Shown here: positions 1 to 9,483 of the stretch, piece after piece
Layout: each line of letters begins with the position of its first letter
Position numbering within the stretch: position 1 is the first letter of the stretch
Source of the DNA: Selenomonas timonae
GTDB taxonomy: Bacteria; Bacillota; Negativicutes; Selenomonadales; Selenomonadaceae
Direction of reading: 5' to 3'
NCBI RefSeq assembly: GCF_014250475.1
Contig: NZ_CP060204.1
Coordinates: forward strand, 1,563,001-1,627,000
DNA length: 64,000 bases
The notes under the pieces: generated by a model
Told to the model about the DNA's origin: nothing
Database searches by the model: none
What the model saw: the letters and a program-made list of their open reading frames with translations, nothing else
Made by a program: the position numbers and the translations under genes

Positions 1-1
1 G

Positions 2-634
2 CTCGGGCTTGCAGCGGCAAAGCACATCGAACAGCACTGCGGCACGCCGTATATCGCACCGCTTCCCCCGTACGGCCGCGCGGGGACGAAGCGGTGGCTT
101 GCGGCGATCTTTTCCGCACTGCCGCCCGTATGCGGCGAGGATGCCATGGAGGAGATTGCGGCGGCGGAGCGCAGGGACTTCCTGCGGATCAACGATCTCA
201 AGAATACGTGGGGAGAGTTGCTCTTTGATACCGCGCTCATCCGTGCGCCGCGCTCGTCGGCGTGGGGGCTTGCCGAGGCACTGCGGACGGAGTGGGCGGA
301 TGTGCGTCACCTCGCGGTTGCAGCGCAGCTGCGCGAGGACGCTGCTGCCACACAGATCGCGGACGAGCAGCTCGAGGAGACGGATACGGCGCGGGCGCAG
401 GGAGTGCTCGCGGCGATGGAGCGTGGTCTGCTCATGGGGAGCAGCAGCGAGTCCGTGCTTGCCGACCCGCGCAGGATGCTCTACGTCCCCGTCTCTTATC
501 CTGTCGTGGATCGGCTCCACATCTCGGATCAGCCGTTTATGGGACTGCGCGGCGCACGGCACATCGAGGACATGCTCTGGAACGGGAGCGTCCTCAGGCG
601 GGAACTGTCTGTCCGAGCAGGTATACATGGATAA
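2..634 (+). CDS. Nitrogenase component 1-type oxidoreductase, C-terminal part
   Basis: The reading frame is already open at the first bases of the window, so the N-terminus is missing; about 210 residues are visible. The segment GTPYIAPLPPYGRAGTKRW followed near the end by ADPRRMLYVPVSYPVVDRL and PFMGLRGA matches the C-terminal domain of the nitrogenase MoFe-like superfamily (Oxidored_nitro). Members that sit next to iron/cobalamin-type ABC transporters are usually not true nitrogenases. They are thought to act in tetrapyrrole or metal-cofactor redox chemistry. The neighbouring solute-binding lipoprotein and DUF364 gene fit that setting. The substrate cannot be told from the sequence. Confidence 0.7.
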   Translation, partial: LGLAAAKHIEQHCGTPYIAPLPPYGRAGTKRWLAAIFSALPPVCGEDAMEEIAAAERRDFLRINDLKNTWGELLFDTALIRAPRSSAWGLAEALRTEWADVRHLAVAAQLREDAAATQIADEQLEETDTARAQGVLAAMERGLLMGSSSESVLADPRRMLYVPVSYPVVDRLHISDQPFMGLRGARHIEDMLWNGSVLRRELSVRAGIHG

Positions 635-656
635 GATGGCCGCTCTATGAAAAATC

Positions 657-695
657 GGGGCTGCTGCACATTTCTTTCGTGCAGCAGCCCCGTTT
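657..695. terminator. Bidirectional terminator
   Basis: A hairpin GGGGCTGCTGCAC / GTGCAGCAGCCCC with an 8-9-base loop lies between two convergent genes. The stem sequence belongs to a terminator family that recurs in this window (see 33163, 36339, 38211). Confidence 0.75.
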
Positions 696-696
696 C

Positions 697-1081
697 TCAT
701 TGATGAGCTTGTGGTGGGAGGGGGACACAGGTGCGTGTCTCGGGGATGTGTTCATACCCGACAATCTTCGCGGTGACCCCATACAGTTTTGTGAGCCGTT
801 CCTCTGTGATTGTATCGTTTGTCTGTCCCACGAAAAACACGCCGTCCCGCCCCATGATGGCAGTCTGATCTGCACAGTAAAAGGCATGACTTGGTGCATG
901 TGTCGTCATCATAACCGTGATCCCCGCCGCACTGAGTGTACGGATGCGGTTCATCACGAGCACCTGATTGCCGAAATCGAGGCTCGCCGTGGGCTCGTCC
1001 ATGCAGAGGAGCTGCGGCTGCTGTACAATCGCACATGCCAAGAGGACAAGCTGCCGCTCTCCGCCGCTGATCTTTGTATAG
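697..1081 (-). pseudogene. ABC transporter ATPase, FecE/BtuD type, N-terminally deleted
   Basis: About 128 codons survive, beginning at PYTKISGGERQL. They contain the ABC signature (SGGERQ), Walker B (LLCMDEP), D-loop (SLD) and H-loop (TTHA), but the Walker A half is gone. The break coincides exactly with the end of a MITE (1082-1242); the first residues of the longer open frame (to 1155) are MITE-encoded. The order binding protein, then ATPase, without a permease between them, suggests that the permease gene and the first half of the ATPase were deleted. Without Walker A the product cannot hydrolyse ATP. Homology is to iron-siderophore/cobalamin importers. Confidence 0.8.
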
Positions 1082-1242
1082 GGAAGCACTGATAAATTCA
1101 GCCGTGCCATCTTGACGCATCTTTTTTGCCCGCACTGTGTCGGCAAATCCTCCACATAGCTTTGGCTATGCGTCCGGTTTGCCTCCTTGTTCGGACGAAA
1201 AATCTACGCCAATCTGACGGACTTCATTTTATCAGCGATTCC
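1082..1242. mobile_element. MITE copy 1 (161 bp)
   Basis: The ends are GGAAGCACTGATAAA and, on the other strand, GGAATCGCTGATAAA, an imperfect 15-bp terminal inverted repeat. The interior is nearly identical to 31260-31421, including TCGGCAAATCCTCCACATAG and a small CATAGC/GCTATG hairpin. There is no room for a transposase. The right end is followed by TTAA; the left end is not, consistent with a deletion that started at the left end and removed flanking genes. Confidence 0.85.
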
Positions 1243-2201
1243 TTAATTCCGGATTCCTCGGGATAGAGACGCGCCGCAAGCCATGAGAGCCCCATAAATC
1301 GATTGACGGAGGGGGGGCGCCCCATCCAATCGTATGGCTTCGATGGCACGCGCAGAACGCGCTGTGACTGCACCGCACGCAGTTCACGCCATGGGAGGGC
1401 GGCGAAGTCTACTTCTGTTTCGGCTGCGAGCACGAGAACCTCGGGATTCCATGCGAGAATCTGCTCCATCGATACCTGACTCATCGAGCCTTCGGCTGGT
1501 GCTGTTGTCACTGCAATGTTATCGGCAAGCAGGTCAACAATCTGTGCATGGAACGACCCTTTGACGACTGCCATATTGCCCTGTGCTCCGCCAAGGTAGA
1601 GCAGTGATGGCTTGTTTTGGTTTTTTGCAGCGAGTTCCGTGCTGTGTGCATACACCGCGTGACAGTAATCAGCGAGTGCATTTCCTTCCGTTTCGCGGCC
1701 GAGGATTTTCCCCAGTGTGCGATATGCCTCATCAGTGTTGTCCAAGCGTGCCTCGATGAAGACTACGGGGATGCCGAGCGATGCTTGAATCTGATCCATA
1801 TCCTCGACAATGGTCGCCTTCTTCTCTCCAACGTCGATAATGACCTGCGGATTCGCGGAGAGCACTGCCTCCTTGTTGAAATTCTTCATGCCGTAAAACT
1901 GACCGAGCACGGGAAGATCGCGGTACTGAGCCCCCACATAGGGGAGCGCAGCATCTTTCCACTGTCCGGAAATACCGACGAGCTTGTCCGGAGCAATGGC
2001 AAAGAGTGCCATCTGGGCAAGACCGCCGGATGGTGCGATGCGATCAATCTGTTTTGGGAGCTCGACCGTTCGTCCTGCAGAATCCGTGAAGGTATATGTC
2101 GCGGCGACAGGATTCTCCTTTTCCTCCTGGCCGCATCCGACGAGCAGAATAAGGAGGAGGAATAATACGGTGAGCAGTGCGTTTCTTTTTTTCACAATCA
2201 T
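1224..2201 (-). CDS. Iron/cobalamin-type ABC transporter substrate-binding lipoprotein
   Basis: This is a 325-residue protein with a lipoprotein signal (basic MIVKKR, hydrophobic stretch, lipobox LLVGC) followed by a TroA/BtuF-like fold with conserved GGLAQMALFAIAPDKLVG and VIIDVG segments. It would bind a ferric siderophore, haem or corrinoid at the membrane surface. The start may instead be the GTG at 2195, which has better Shine-Dalgarno spacing. The last residues (KESLIK and the stop codon) are encoded by the MITE end, so the native C-terminus has been replaced by a few residues. Its permease is missing and its ATPase is broken, so it is probably orphaned. Confidence 0.85.
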   Translation of the reverse strand: MIVKKRNALLTVLFLLLILLVGCGQEEKENPVAATYTFTDSAGRTVELPKQIDRIAPSGGLAQMALFAIAPDKLVGISGQWKDAALPYVGAQYRDLPVLGQFYGMKNFNKEAVLSANPQVIIDVGEKKATIVEDMDQIQASLGIPVVFIEARLDNTDEAYRTLGKILGRETEGNALADYCHAVYAHSTELAAKNQNKPSLLYLGGAQGNMAVVKGSFHAQIVDLLADNIAVTTAPAEGSMSQVSMEQILAWNPEVLVLAAETEVDFAALPWRELRAVQSQRVLRVPSKPYDWMGRPPSVNRFMGLSWLAARLYPEESGIKESLIK

Positions 2202-2225
2202 CTTCCTTTCGTTCTCTGTTCACAG

Positions 2226-2254
2226 TTGAATCTGCTGAATCGCTGTGTTATCCT
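2226..2254 (+). promoter_or_regulatory. Candidate promoter of the DUF364 gene
   Basis: TTGAAT, a 17-base spacer and TATCCT lie upstream of the GTG start at 2286. They are followed by a strong Shine-Dalgarno GAGGAGG at 2271-2277. The match is moderate. Confidence 0.45.
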
Positions 2255-2285
2255 AGGGGCAACAGATCTGTGAGGAGGTATTTTC

Positions 2286-3065
2286 GTGGACTACTGGAAT
2301 CTTTACGATGAGATCATCGACGGATTGCCGCAGGACATCTATATCGGCGACTATGCCGTCGGACGCCCGTGGACGTATGTGCGTGCAGGGGATTTGGTCG
2401 GCATCTGCATGACGATCCCTGCGTACAGCCGCCCGCGTCTACGAAAGGAGAGCTTTCTCGGCTGTTCGCTGCGCGAAGCGGGAGAGTACGTGCGCTCGTG
2501 GCAAGGGCAGGAGGCATCCATTGCCGCTGCCGCCATCAACGCATTTTACAATCAGCCGTCCAAGGTGGAGGCGATGCAGGGATTCCACGGCGAGGATGCA
2601 TCCGCCGAAACACTGGATGAGCGCAAGAAGCTGGAAGCATTCGCCATGTATACGGAGCAAATTCGCGGCAAGAAAGTCGCTGTCATCGGTCACTTTCCGA
2701 ATTTCCAAAAGAAATGGGAATCGATATGCGACCTCTCCATCCTTGAGATGCAGCCCGAGTGGGGGGACTACCCAGCGGAAGCGGCAGAGTTCCTTCTGCC
2801 GCAGCAGGACTTTGTCTTTATGACAGGGGCGACCTTTGCCAACAAGACCATGCCGCGCCTCTTGGAGCTCTCAAAGAATGCCGTGACTGTCCTCGTTGGC
2901 CCCTCCGTGCCCATGCATCCATGTCTTTTTGACTACGGTGCAAACGGTCTTTCGGGATTTACAGCAACCGATGCTGCACTCGCTGCCGATCTCGTTCATT
3001 TCGGCTATGAAACCGATATTGCAAGCTGTGGAAAAATGGCGGACGTTCTTCCACATCTAAATTGA
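2286..3065 (+). CDS. DUF364 / DUF4213 protein, putative metal chelation
   Basis: A GTG start is preceded by GTGAGGAGGT at good spacing. The 259-residue protein has an N-terminal DUF4213-like part (about 1-90, with SLREAGEYVRSW) and a C-terminal DUF364 domain (about 120-250, with KVAVIGHFPNF, FMTGATFANKTMPRLLELS and VGPSVPMHPCLFDYGANGLSGF). The DUF364 family has a Rossmann-like fold and is proposed to bind heavy-metal cofactors. It is frequently adjacent to metal-cofactor ABC importers, as here. No enzymatic role is established. It is divergent from the binding-protein gene. Confidence 0.75.
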   Translation: MDYWNLYDEIIDGLPQDIYIGDYAVGRPWTYVRAGDLVGICMTIPAYSRPRLRKESFLGCSLREAGEYVRSWQGQEASIAAAAINAFYNQPSKVEAMQGFHGEDASAETLDERKKLEAFAMYTEQIRGKKVAVIGHFPNFQKKWESICDLSILEMQPEWGDYPAEAAEFLLPQQDFVFMTGATFANKTMPRLLELSKNAVTVLVGPSVPMHPCLFDYGANGLSGFTATDAALAADLVHFGYETDIASCGKMADVLPHLN

Positions 3066-3091
3066 ATAACAGGGGGCTGTTGCACGAAACG

Positions 3092-3110
3092 TCATTTTAT
3101 CAGCGATTCC
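3092..3110. repeat. Solo MITE right end
   Basis: Nineteen bases (TCATTTTATCAGCGATTCC) are identical to the right end of the MITEs at 1082 and 31260. Immediately upstream, at about 3073-3090, is GGGGGCTGTTGCACGAAAC, which is only the left arm of the local terminator family. The DUF364 terminator therefore appears to have lost its right arm where the MITE end begins. Confidence 0.65.
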
Positions 3111-3124
3111 CATGGATTTGTGTT

Positions 3125-3153
3125 TTGAAAATCTCTTGCTTTTGTGTTATGAT
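3125..3153 (+). promoter_or_regulatory. Promoter of the tgt-yajC-fau-secDF operon
   Basis: TTGAAA, a 17-base spacer and TATGAT make a near-consensus housekeeping promoter about 30 bases before the tgt start. Confidence 0.75.
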
Positions 3154-3182
3154 ACAGGGTGTTTTGAGATGGGAGGGCATGA

Positions 3183-4304
<1,122 letters not shown>

Positions 4305-4317
4305 AGGAGTTGTATTT

Positions 4318-4596
4318 ATGGATGCAGAAATGATGGCACAGCTGAGCTCGTGGGGACCCATTATCATATTGGTGCTCTTCTTTTATTTTCTTCTCTATCG
4401 TCCGCAAAAGCAGGCGCAGAAGAAACGTGATGCGATGCTTGCCGCGCTGAAGGTTGGCGATGAGATTATCACGCTCGGCGGGATGCATGGCAAGATCACG
4501 GCACTTGATGATAAAAGCGTGACGCTGCGTGTGGCAGACGGCGTGAACATCGTGTTTGAACGCTCGGCAATCAGTGCTGTGAATACGCCCGAGTGA
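4318..4596 (+). CDS. yajC: Sec translocon accessory subunit YajC
   Basis: The 92-residue protein has one N-terminal membrane span (about 13-30, GPIIILVLFFYFLLYRPQ) and a cytoplasmic tail with KVGDEIITLGGMHGKI, the conserved YajC core. It associates with SecDF to support export. It is preceded by AAAGGAG and its stop overlaps the next gene (TGATG). Confidence 0.95.
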   Translation: MDAEMMAQLSSWGPIIILVLFFYFLLYRPQKQAQKKRDAMLAALKVGDEIITLGGMHGKITALDDKSVTLRVADGVNIVFERSAISAVNTPE

Positions 4597-5213
4597 TGCG
4601 GTGCGTGGCAGATGAGATTTTAGCGGAACAAAAGAGCATACTGCGGCGGGAAATGCTTGCCCGTCGCCGTGTATTTTCGGCTGAGGAGCGCAAAGAGGCG
4701 AGCCGCAGCATATGTGCGCGCGTGGCACAGCTGTCCGTGCTGAAGGCAGCGCAAACCATTATGCTCTATGCCTCCATGGCAGAGGAGATTGACCTGGTTC
4801 CGTTTATGGAGAAGCTACTCGCGGACGGGCGGCGTATTGTCCTGCCTGAGATCACGGGCAGGGGGACGATGGAGGCGCGGGAGCTGCCCTCGATGGATGC
4901 GCTGACGGACGGTGTTTTCGGTATAGCAACACCGGATCCCACGCGCGGCAGCATTGTCCCCCCCGAGGAGATTGATGTTATCATTGTCCCGGGAGCGGCA
5001 TTTTCTTCGGACGGCGGACGTTTGGGGCTGGGCGGTGGTTACTATGACCGTTTCCTGCCGCGTGCGGGAAATGCAGTGCGGGTTGTGCTCGCCTTTGATT
5101 TTCAGATTGTTCCTGCTGTACCGATGGGTGTGCAGGACGCCCGCGTCGATGTCATTTTGACCGAGCGGCGCATGATTTCCTGCAATGGATACTACCTTGA
5201 GGAAGAGGTGTGA
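4596..5213 (+). CDS. fau: 5-formyltetrahydrofolate cyclo-ligase
   Basis: This enzyme converts 5-formyl-THF to 5,10-methenyl-THF with ATP, salvaging folate. The C-terminal signature VPGAAFSSDGGRLGLGGGYYDRFL is present in full. An upstream GTG at 4593 is in frame, but the ATG at 4596 overlaps the yajC stop (TGATG) and implies translational coupling. At about 205 residues it is slightly longer than many homologues. Its placement between yajC and secD points to a shared transcript rather than a shared function. Confidence 0.92.
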   Translation: MRCVADEILAEQKSILRREMLARRRVFSAEERKEASRSICARVAQLSVLKAAQTIMLYASMAEEIDLVPFMEKLLADGRRIVLPEITGRGTMEARELPSMDALTDGVFGIATPDPTRGSIVPPEEIDVIIVPGAAFSSDGGRLGLGGGYYDRFLPRAGNAVRVVLAFDFQIVPAVPMGVQDARVDVILTERRMISCNGYYLEEEV

Positions 5214-5219
5214 GGACTG

Positions 5220-6479
5220 TTGAGACAACATAGTCTGTTAAAGCTGGTGATTTCGATTGTGGTCATCATCGGCGCGTTTTTTTTCCTAGTCCAGCCGCTC
5301 GCGAGCTCGATTCGGCAGGGACTTGACCTGCAGGGCGGAACGCACGTTGTTTTGGAGGCGGTTGATACGGAGCAGGCGCAGGTCAACGACGATGCGATGA
5401 ACCGCGTCATTGCCATCATGGAGAAGCGCGTCAACTCGCTTGGACTGACCGAGCCAATCATCCAGCGCGAGGGGGAGCGTCGTGTCATCATCGAACTGCC
5501 GGGCATCAAGGATCCCGATGCTGCGATCCGAACGATCGGCAAGACGGCGATGCTCGAGTTCCGCGACGAAGAGGGGCATACGGTGCTCACGGGTACAGAT
5601 CTGAAGGATGCACAGGCGTCGACGAATCCGCAGTCGGGGCAGAACGTCGTCAACCTAGAGTTCTCGGATGAGGGCGCACAGAAATTTGCCGACCTGACGA
5701 TGAAGAACGTCGGGCGTACGATTGCGATCCTGCTCGACGGCGAGGTGCTGACTGCGCCGAACGTGCGTGAGCCGATTCTCGGCGGGCGTGCGGAGATCAC
5801 GGGGCAGAAGACACTTGAGGAGGCGCAGAACCTCGCGGTCGTCCTGCGCAGCGGTGCACTTCCCGTGAAGGTTGAGATCATCGAGACGCGTACGGTCGGC
5901 CCGACGCTCGGACAGGACTCGAAGGATAAGTCCCAGTTCGCGTTTGTGGTCGGACTCGGTGCGGTCGTGCTCTTCATGATTTTCTTCTACCATCTCTCGG
6001 GCTTTATCGCGGACCTGGCACTCATGGCATATACGGTCATGCTGCTCGGCATCCTCTATCTGATGGATGCGACGCTGACGCTGCCGGGCGTGGCGGGCAT
6101 CATTCTCTCGATCGGTATGGCGGTCGACGCGAACGTCCTCATCTTTGAGCATTTCAAGGAGGAGTACCAGGTCAACCAAAAGACACTGCGCCATGCGATG
6201 GATGCGGGCTTCAAGCGTGCGTTTACGACGATCTTTGACTCGAACGTCACGACGCTGATTGCTGCAGGCGTGCTCTTCTTCCTCGGGACGGGGACAATTC
6301 GCGGCTTTGCGATCACGCTCGGGGTTGGAACGATGCTCTCGATGTTTACGGCGATCACGCTGACACAGTACCTGCTGAAGCTCATGATTAACTCGAAGCT
6401 GTCCGAGAGCCCCGCACTCTATGGTGCGAACGGCTTTATGCTCGGTGTGAAGAAGAAGGGGGATGAGAAGAATGCCTAA
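5220..6479 (+). CDS. secD: Protein translocase subunit SecD
   Basis: The 419-residue membrane protein has an N-terminal span (about 8-27), the RQGLDLQGGTHVVLE signature of the first periplasmic base, a P1 domain, and five C-terminal spans from about residue 245 containing GMAVDANVLIFE. With SecF it uses the proton motive force to complete protein export. The start is TTG at 5220, seven bases after the fau stop. It overlaps secF by 8 bases. Confidence 0.96.
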   Translation: MRQHSLLKLVISIVVIIGAFFFLVQPLASSIRQGLDLQGGTHVVLEAVDTEQAQVNDDAMNRVIAIMEKRVNSLGLTEPIIQREGERRVIIELPGIKDPDAAIRTIGKTAMLEFRDEEGHTVLTGTDLKDAQASTNPQSGQNVVNLEFSDEGAQKFADLTMKNVGRTIAILLDGEVLTAPNVREPILGGRAEITGQKTLEEAQNLAVVLRSGALPVKVEIIETRTVGPTLGQDSKDKSQFAFVVGLGAVVLFMIFFYHLSGFIADLALMAYTVMLLGILYLMDATLTLPGVAGIILSIGMAVDANVLIFEHFKEEYQVNQKTLRHAMDAGFKRAFTTIFDSNVTTLIAAGVLFFLGTGTIRGFAITLGVGTMLSMFTAITLTQYLLKLMINSKLSESPALYGANGFMLGVKKKGDEKNA

Positions 6480-7389
6480 GTTCGATATTGCAGGACATCG
6501 GAAAATCTGGTTTCTCATCTCCCTCGTGCTCATCATCCCCGGGTTGATCTGTATGGGGGTGCGCGGCTTCAACTTCGGCATCGACTTCACGGGCGGGACG
6601 ATCATCGACCTGCGCTTTGAGCAGCCTGTGACGCTTTCCGATGTGCGTTCGAGTCTTGCGAAATACGATCTCGATGGAAGTACGATCCAGCTTGCGGGTG
6701 CGGAGTCGGGCATCGAGTCCTCCGAGAACGTCATGATCCGTACGATTGATCTCGAGGAGAATCAGCGCAAGGAGGTCATGGCATCGCTCACGCAGGATGT
6801 CGGTCCCTACACCGTACTGCGCGAGGAGAAGGTCGGCGCGACGATTGGCGGCGAGCTGATTACGAATGCCGTACTCGCGCTTGTGATCTCATGGGCACTC
6901 ATCATCCTCTACGTCGCCTACCGCTTTGAGTGGCGTTTCGGCGTATCGGCGGTGCTCGCGCTCATCCACGATATCATTATCGTGCTCGCGGTATTCTCGT
7001 TTACCCAGCGTCAGATCGACTCGTCGTTTATCGCGGCACTCCTGACGATCGTCGGATATTCGATCAACGATACGATCGTTATCTTTGACCGCATCCGCGA
7101 GAATCTGAAACTCCATTTCCGCCGCGGCGGCGATATCGATGAACTTGTGAACCGCTCCATCTATCAGACGCTGACACGTTCACTCTATACGGTGTTCACG
7201 GTTCTGTTCACGACATTTGCACTGTATTGGTTCGGAGGCGAGACGACAAAGGACTTTGCCTTTGCACTCCTCGTCGGCTTTGCCAGCGGCTGCTACTCCT
7301 CCATCTTCATTGCAAGTCAGCTCTGGATCGAGCTGCGGAATCGCACGGAGCGGCATCCTGCCGCGAAACCTGCGGCCGTGGAGGGATAA
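6472..7389 (+). CDS. secF: Protein translocase subunit SecF
   Basis: The protein has six predicted spans, with NFGIDFTGGTIIDL after the first and VGYSINDTIVIFDRIRENL in the fourth, both SecF hallmarks. The ATG at 6472 is preferred because GAAGGGGG lies nine bases upstream; an in-frame ATG at 6463 directly abuts that sequence. It is the last gene of the tgt operon and two hairpins follow. Confidence 0.95.
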   Translation: MPKFDIAGHRKIWFLISLVLIIPGLICMGVRGFNFGIDFTGGTIIDLRFEQPVTLSDVRSSLAKYDLDGSTIQLAGAESGIESSENVMIRTIDLEENQRKEVMASLTQDVGPYTVLREEKVGATIGGELITNAVLALVISWALIILYVAYRFEWRFGVSAVLALIHDIIIVLAVFSFTQRQIDSSFIAALLTIVGYSINDTIVIFDRIRENLKLHFRRGGDIDELVNRSIYQTLTRSLYTVFTVLFTTFALYWFGGETTKDFAFALLVGFASGCYSSIFIASQLWIELRNRTERHPAAKPAAVEG

Positions 7390-7392
7390 AAG

Positions 7393-7434
7393 GAAGCACT
7401 GACGAAACGAAATTCTCGGCGTTATCAGTGCTTC
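7393..7434. terminator. Hairpin after secF
   Basis: GAAGCACTGA and TCAGTGCTTC pair across a loop. The arm GGAAGCACTGA also resembles the left end of the MITE family, so this could be a heavily internally deleted copy; that is uncertain. Confidence 0.5.
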
Positions 7435-7436
7435 TA

Positions 7437-7477
7437 TAAAAGAGCCTGCTTTCGGGAGTACCGGGACGGGCTCTTTT
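7437..7477 (+). terminator. Intrinsic terminator of the secDF operon
   Basis: AAAAGAGCC and GGCTCTTTT pair, followed by a T-rich stretch. It would act in both directions. Confidence 0.75.
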
Positions 7478-7506
7478 GCTGTTGTAGGAAGAGAGGAGGG
7501 GAGATT

Positions 7507-9483
7507 ATGCTCAAAGAGTGGATTGTACGTGCAGAGACGGCGGAGGGCGCGGCGCTTGCAAGGGAACTTGGGACGGCGCCCATCATCGGGCAGATCCTGT
7601 GGAATCGCGGTTTGCAGTCGGCAGAGGAGGCGCGGGCTTTCCTCCATCCGGAGGACGAGCCGTTCCACGACCCGTTTCTCATGATGGATATGGAGCGTGC
7701 CGCACGCCGTATCATACAGGCGATTCATGCGGGTGAGCAGATTGTCGTCTACGGCGACTATGATGTGGACGGGATGACCTCGACCACACTGCTCATGAAA
7801 AATATTCGTGCGCTCGGCGGCATGGTCTCCTACTATATTCCGAATCGTTTTACGGAGGGGTATGGGCTCAACGGAGCAGCGCTCCGTCAGATTGCGGCGG
7901 ATGGCTGCGGCCTGCTCGTCACGGTGGACTGCGGCATCTCATCGGTGGATATTGTGGCGCAGATGGATGGGGCGATGGACATCATCATCACCGACCACCA
8001 TCTGCCGGGCAGTGTCCTGCCGCCCGCCTATGCTGTCATCAACCCGCACCGCGCGGACTGTCCCTACCCGGACAAGGATCTTGCGGGCGTCGGCGTCGCA
8101 TTCAAACTCGTGCAGGCGCTGTGGCAGATCGAGGAAGAGCGCCTCTATGCCGATGATCTGGATATTGCTGCGCTCGGAACAGTCGCCGATCTCGTGCCGC
8201 TCGTCGGAGAGAACCGCAAGATCGTCCAACTGGGGCTTGCGTGCATGACGGAGTGTCCATGTCTCGGTATTGCAGCGCTTATCCGCGTCTCGGGCTGTGA
8301 GGGCAAGGCAATCAATACGGGGATCGTCGGCTTCCAGCTTGCGCCGCGTTTGAATGCGGCGGGGCGTATCGAAACGGCGCGGCGCGGTGTGGAACTGCTC
8401 TCTGCGGAGGATGTACACGAGGCGGATCGCATTGCGGCAGAGCTGAACGCGCTGAATACGGAGCGCCGTGATCTCGAGCAGGATATCCTAACGGAAGCGG
8501 AGTCAATGCTCGGGGGCTTTACACCCGATGTGCCTGCTATTGTGGCCGCCGGTGAGGACTGGAATGCGGGCGTGATCGGCATTGTTGCCTCGCGTCTGGT
8601 CGAGAAATACTACCGCCCGAGCATTGTGCTGACGCGGCAGGGCGATGTATACAAGGGCTCGTGCCGCAGCATAGCAGGTCTTCATATGTACGATGCGCTC
8701 GCTGCATGCCGTGACACGCTCATCCAATTTGGTGGTCATGCGATGGCGGCAGGATTGACGCTTGAATGTAATCGCGTGGAGGACTTTCGCCGTGCATTCG
8801 CGAATTATGTAAATACGCAGTTGAAGATTGAGGACTACACGCCGAAAATCCTTATTGAGGCGCTGGTCGCTCCTGCGGATTGGACGCTCCCGATGGTGGA
8901 GGAGATCGCCCTGCTCGAACCGTACGGGATGGGCAACCCACGCCCGATTTTCGGCGTGCGGGATCTTCGCCCACGTACGGCGGCTGCCATCGGAGCGGAG
9001 GGAAAGCATCTGCGCATGGAGGTCGGTACGCGGGACAAACGCGTCGCGGCGCTTTACTGGAACTACGGCGAACTTGCGGAGCTCGTGACCGAGGAGGCGG
9101 GAGACCTCGCCTATACACCGAGCATCAACGAGTGGCAAGGCATGCGCTCGGTGCAGTGCATGGTGGACTCCATCATGCCCGCAGTGCAGGAGCGCGTCTT
9201 CCCGGATCGCACGTTGCTGAAGACCATCTACGCATTTCTCAAGAGGTGCACGGATGCGGATGGGAGCATCCCATATGGCGCAGTCGCACTCACCCAGTAT
9301 TTTTCACGCAGGATGGGGCATATCTCGCATTATACGATGGACTGTGCGCTCTGTATCTTTCGTGAGCTCGGGATGCTCACGCAGGAGGAAGATGGTTGGC
9401 GGCTCATCCCGCCGCAAGGAAAGCTCGAACTCATGGATGCGCCGACCTTCCGTCGACACGCAGAAAGAAAGGGTGACATATAA
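7507..9483 (+). CDS. recJ: Single-stranded-DNA-specific 5'-3' exonuclease RecJ
   Basis: The DHH-superfamily nuclease is used in recombinational repair and mismatch repair. GDYDVDGMTST lies near residue 82 and TDHH near 163, with DHHA1-domain RSIAGLHMYDAL further on and a C-terminal extension. The length is 658 residues; some Firmicute RecJ proteins are longer. The Shine-Dalgarno GGAGGGG precedes the ATG. The stop overlaps the start of relA, so the two are co-translated. Confidence 0.95.
   Translation: MLKEWIVRAETAEGAALARELGTAPIIGQILWNRGLQSAEEARAFLHPEDEPFHDPFLMMDMERAARRIIQAIHAGEQIVVYGDYDVDGMTSTTLLMKNIRALGGMVSYYIPNRFTEGYGLNGAALRQIAADGCGLLVTVDCGISSVDIVAQMDGAMDIIITDHHLPGSVLPPAYAVINPHRADCPYPDKDLAGVGVAFKLVQALWQIEEERLYADDLDIAALGTVADLVPLVGENRKIVQLGLACMTECPCLGIAALIRVSGCEGKAINTGIVGFQLAPRLNAAGRIETARRGVELLSAEDVHEADRIAAELNALNTERRDLEQDILTEAESMLGGFTPDVPAIVAAGEDWNAGVIGIVASRLVEKYYRPSIVLTRQGDVYKGSCRSIAGLHMYDALAACRDTLIQFGGHAMAAGLTLECNRVEDFRRAFANYVNTQLKIEDYTPKILIEALVAPADWTLPMVEEIALLEPYGMGNPRPIFGVRDLRPRTAAAIGAEGKHLRMEVGTRDKRVAALYWNYGELAELVTEEAGDLAYTPSINEWQGMRSVQCMVDSIMPAVQERVFPDRTLLKTIYAFLKRCTDADGSIPYGAVALTQYFSRRMGHISHYTMDCALCIFRELGMLTQEEDGWRLIPPQGKLELMDAPTFRRHAERKGDI

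Noticed and set aside
5655-6734. 359-codon antisense ORF across secD/secF
   Set aside because: Arginine- and histidine-rich shadow of GC-rich coding DNA, with no ribosome site and no recognisable motif.
7393-7434. Hairpin after secF as a third MITE copy
   Set aside because: Only 11 bases of each arm resemble the MITE end and the MITE interior is absent; a plain hairpin explains it as well.
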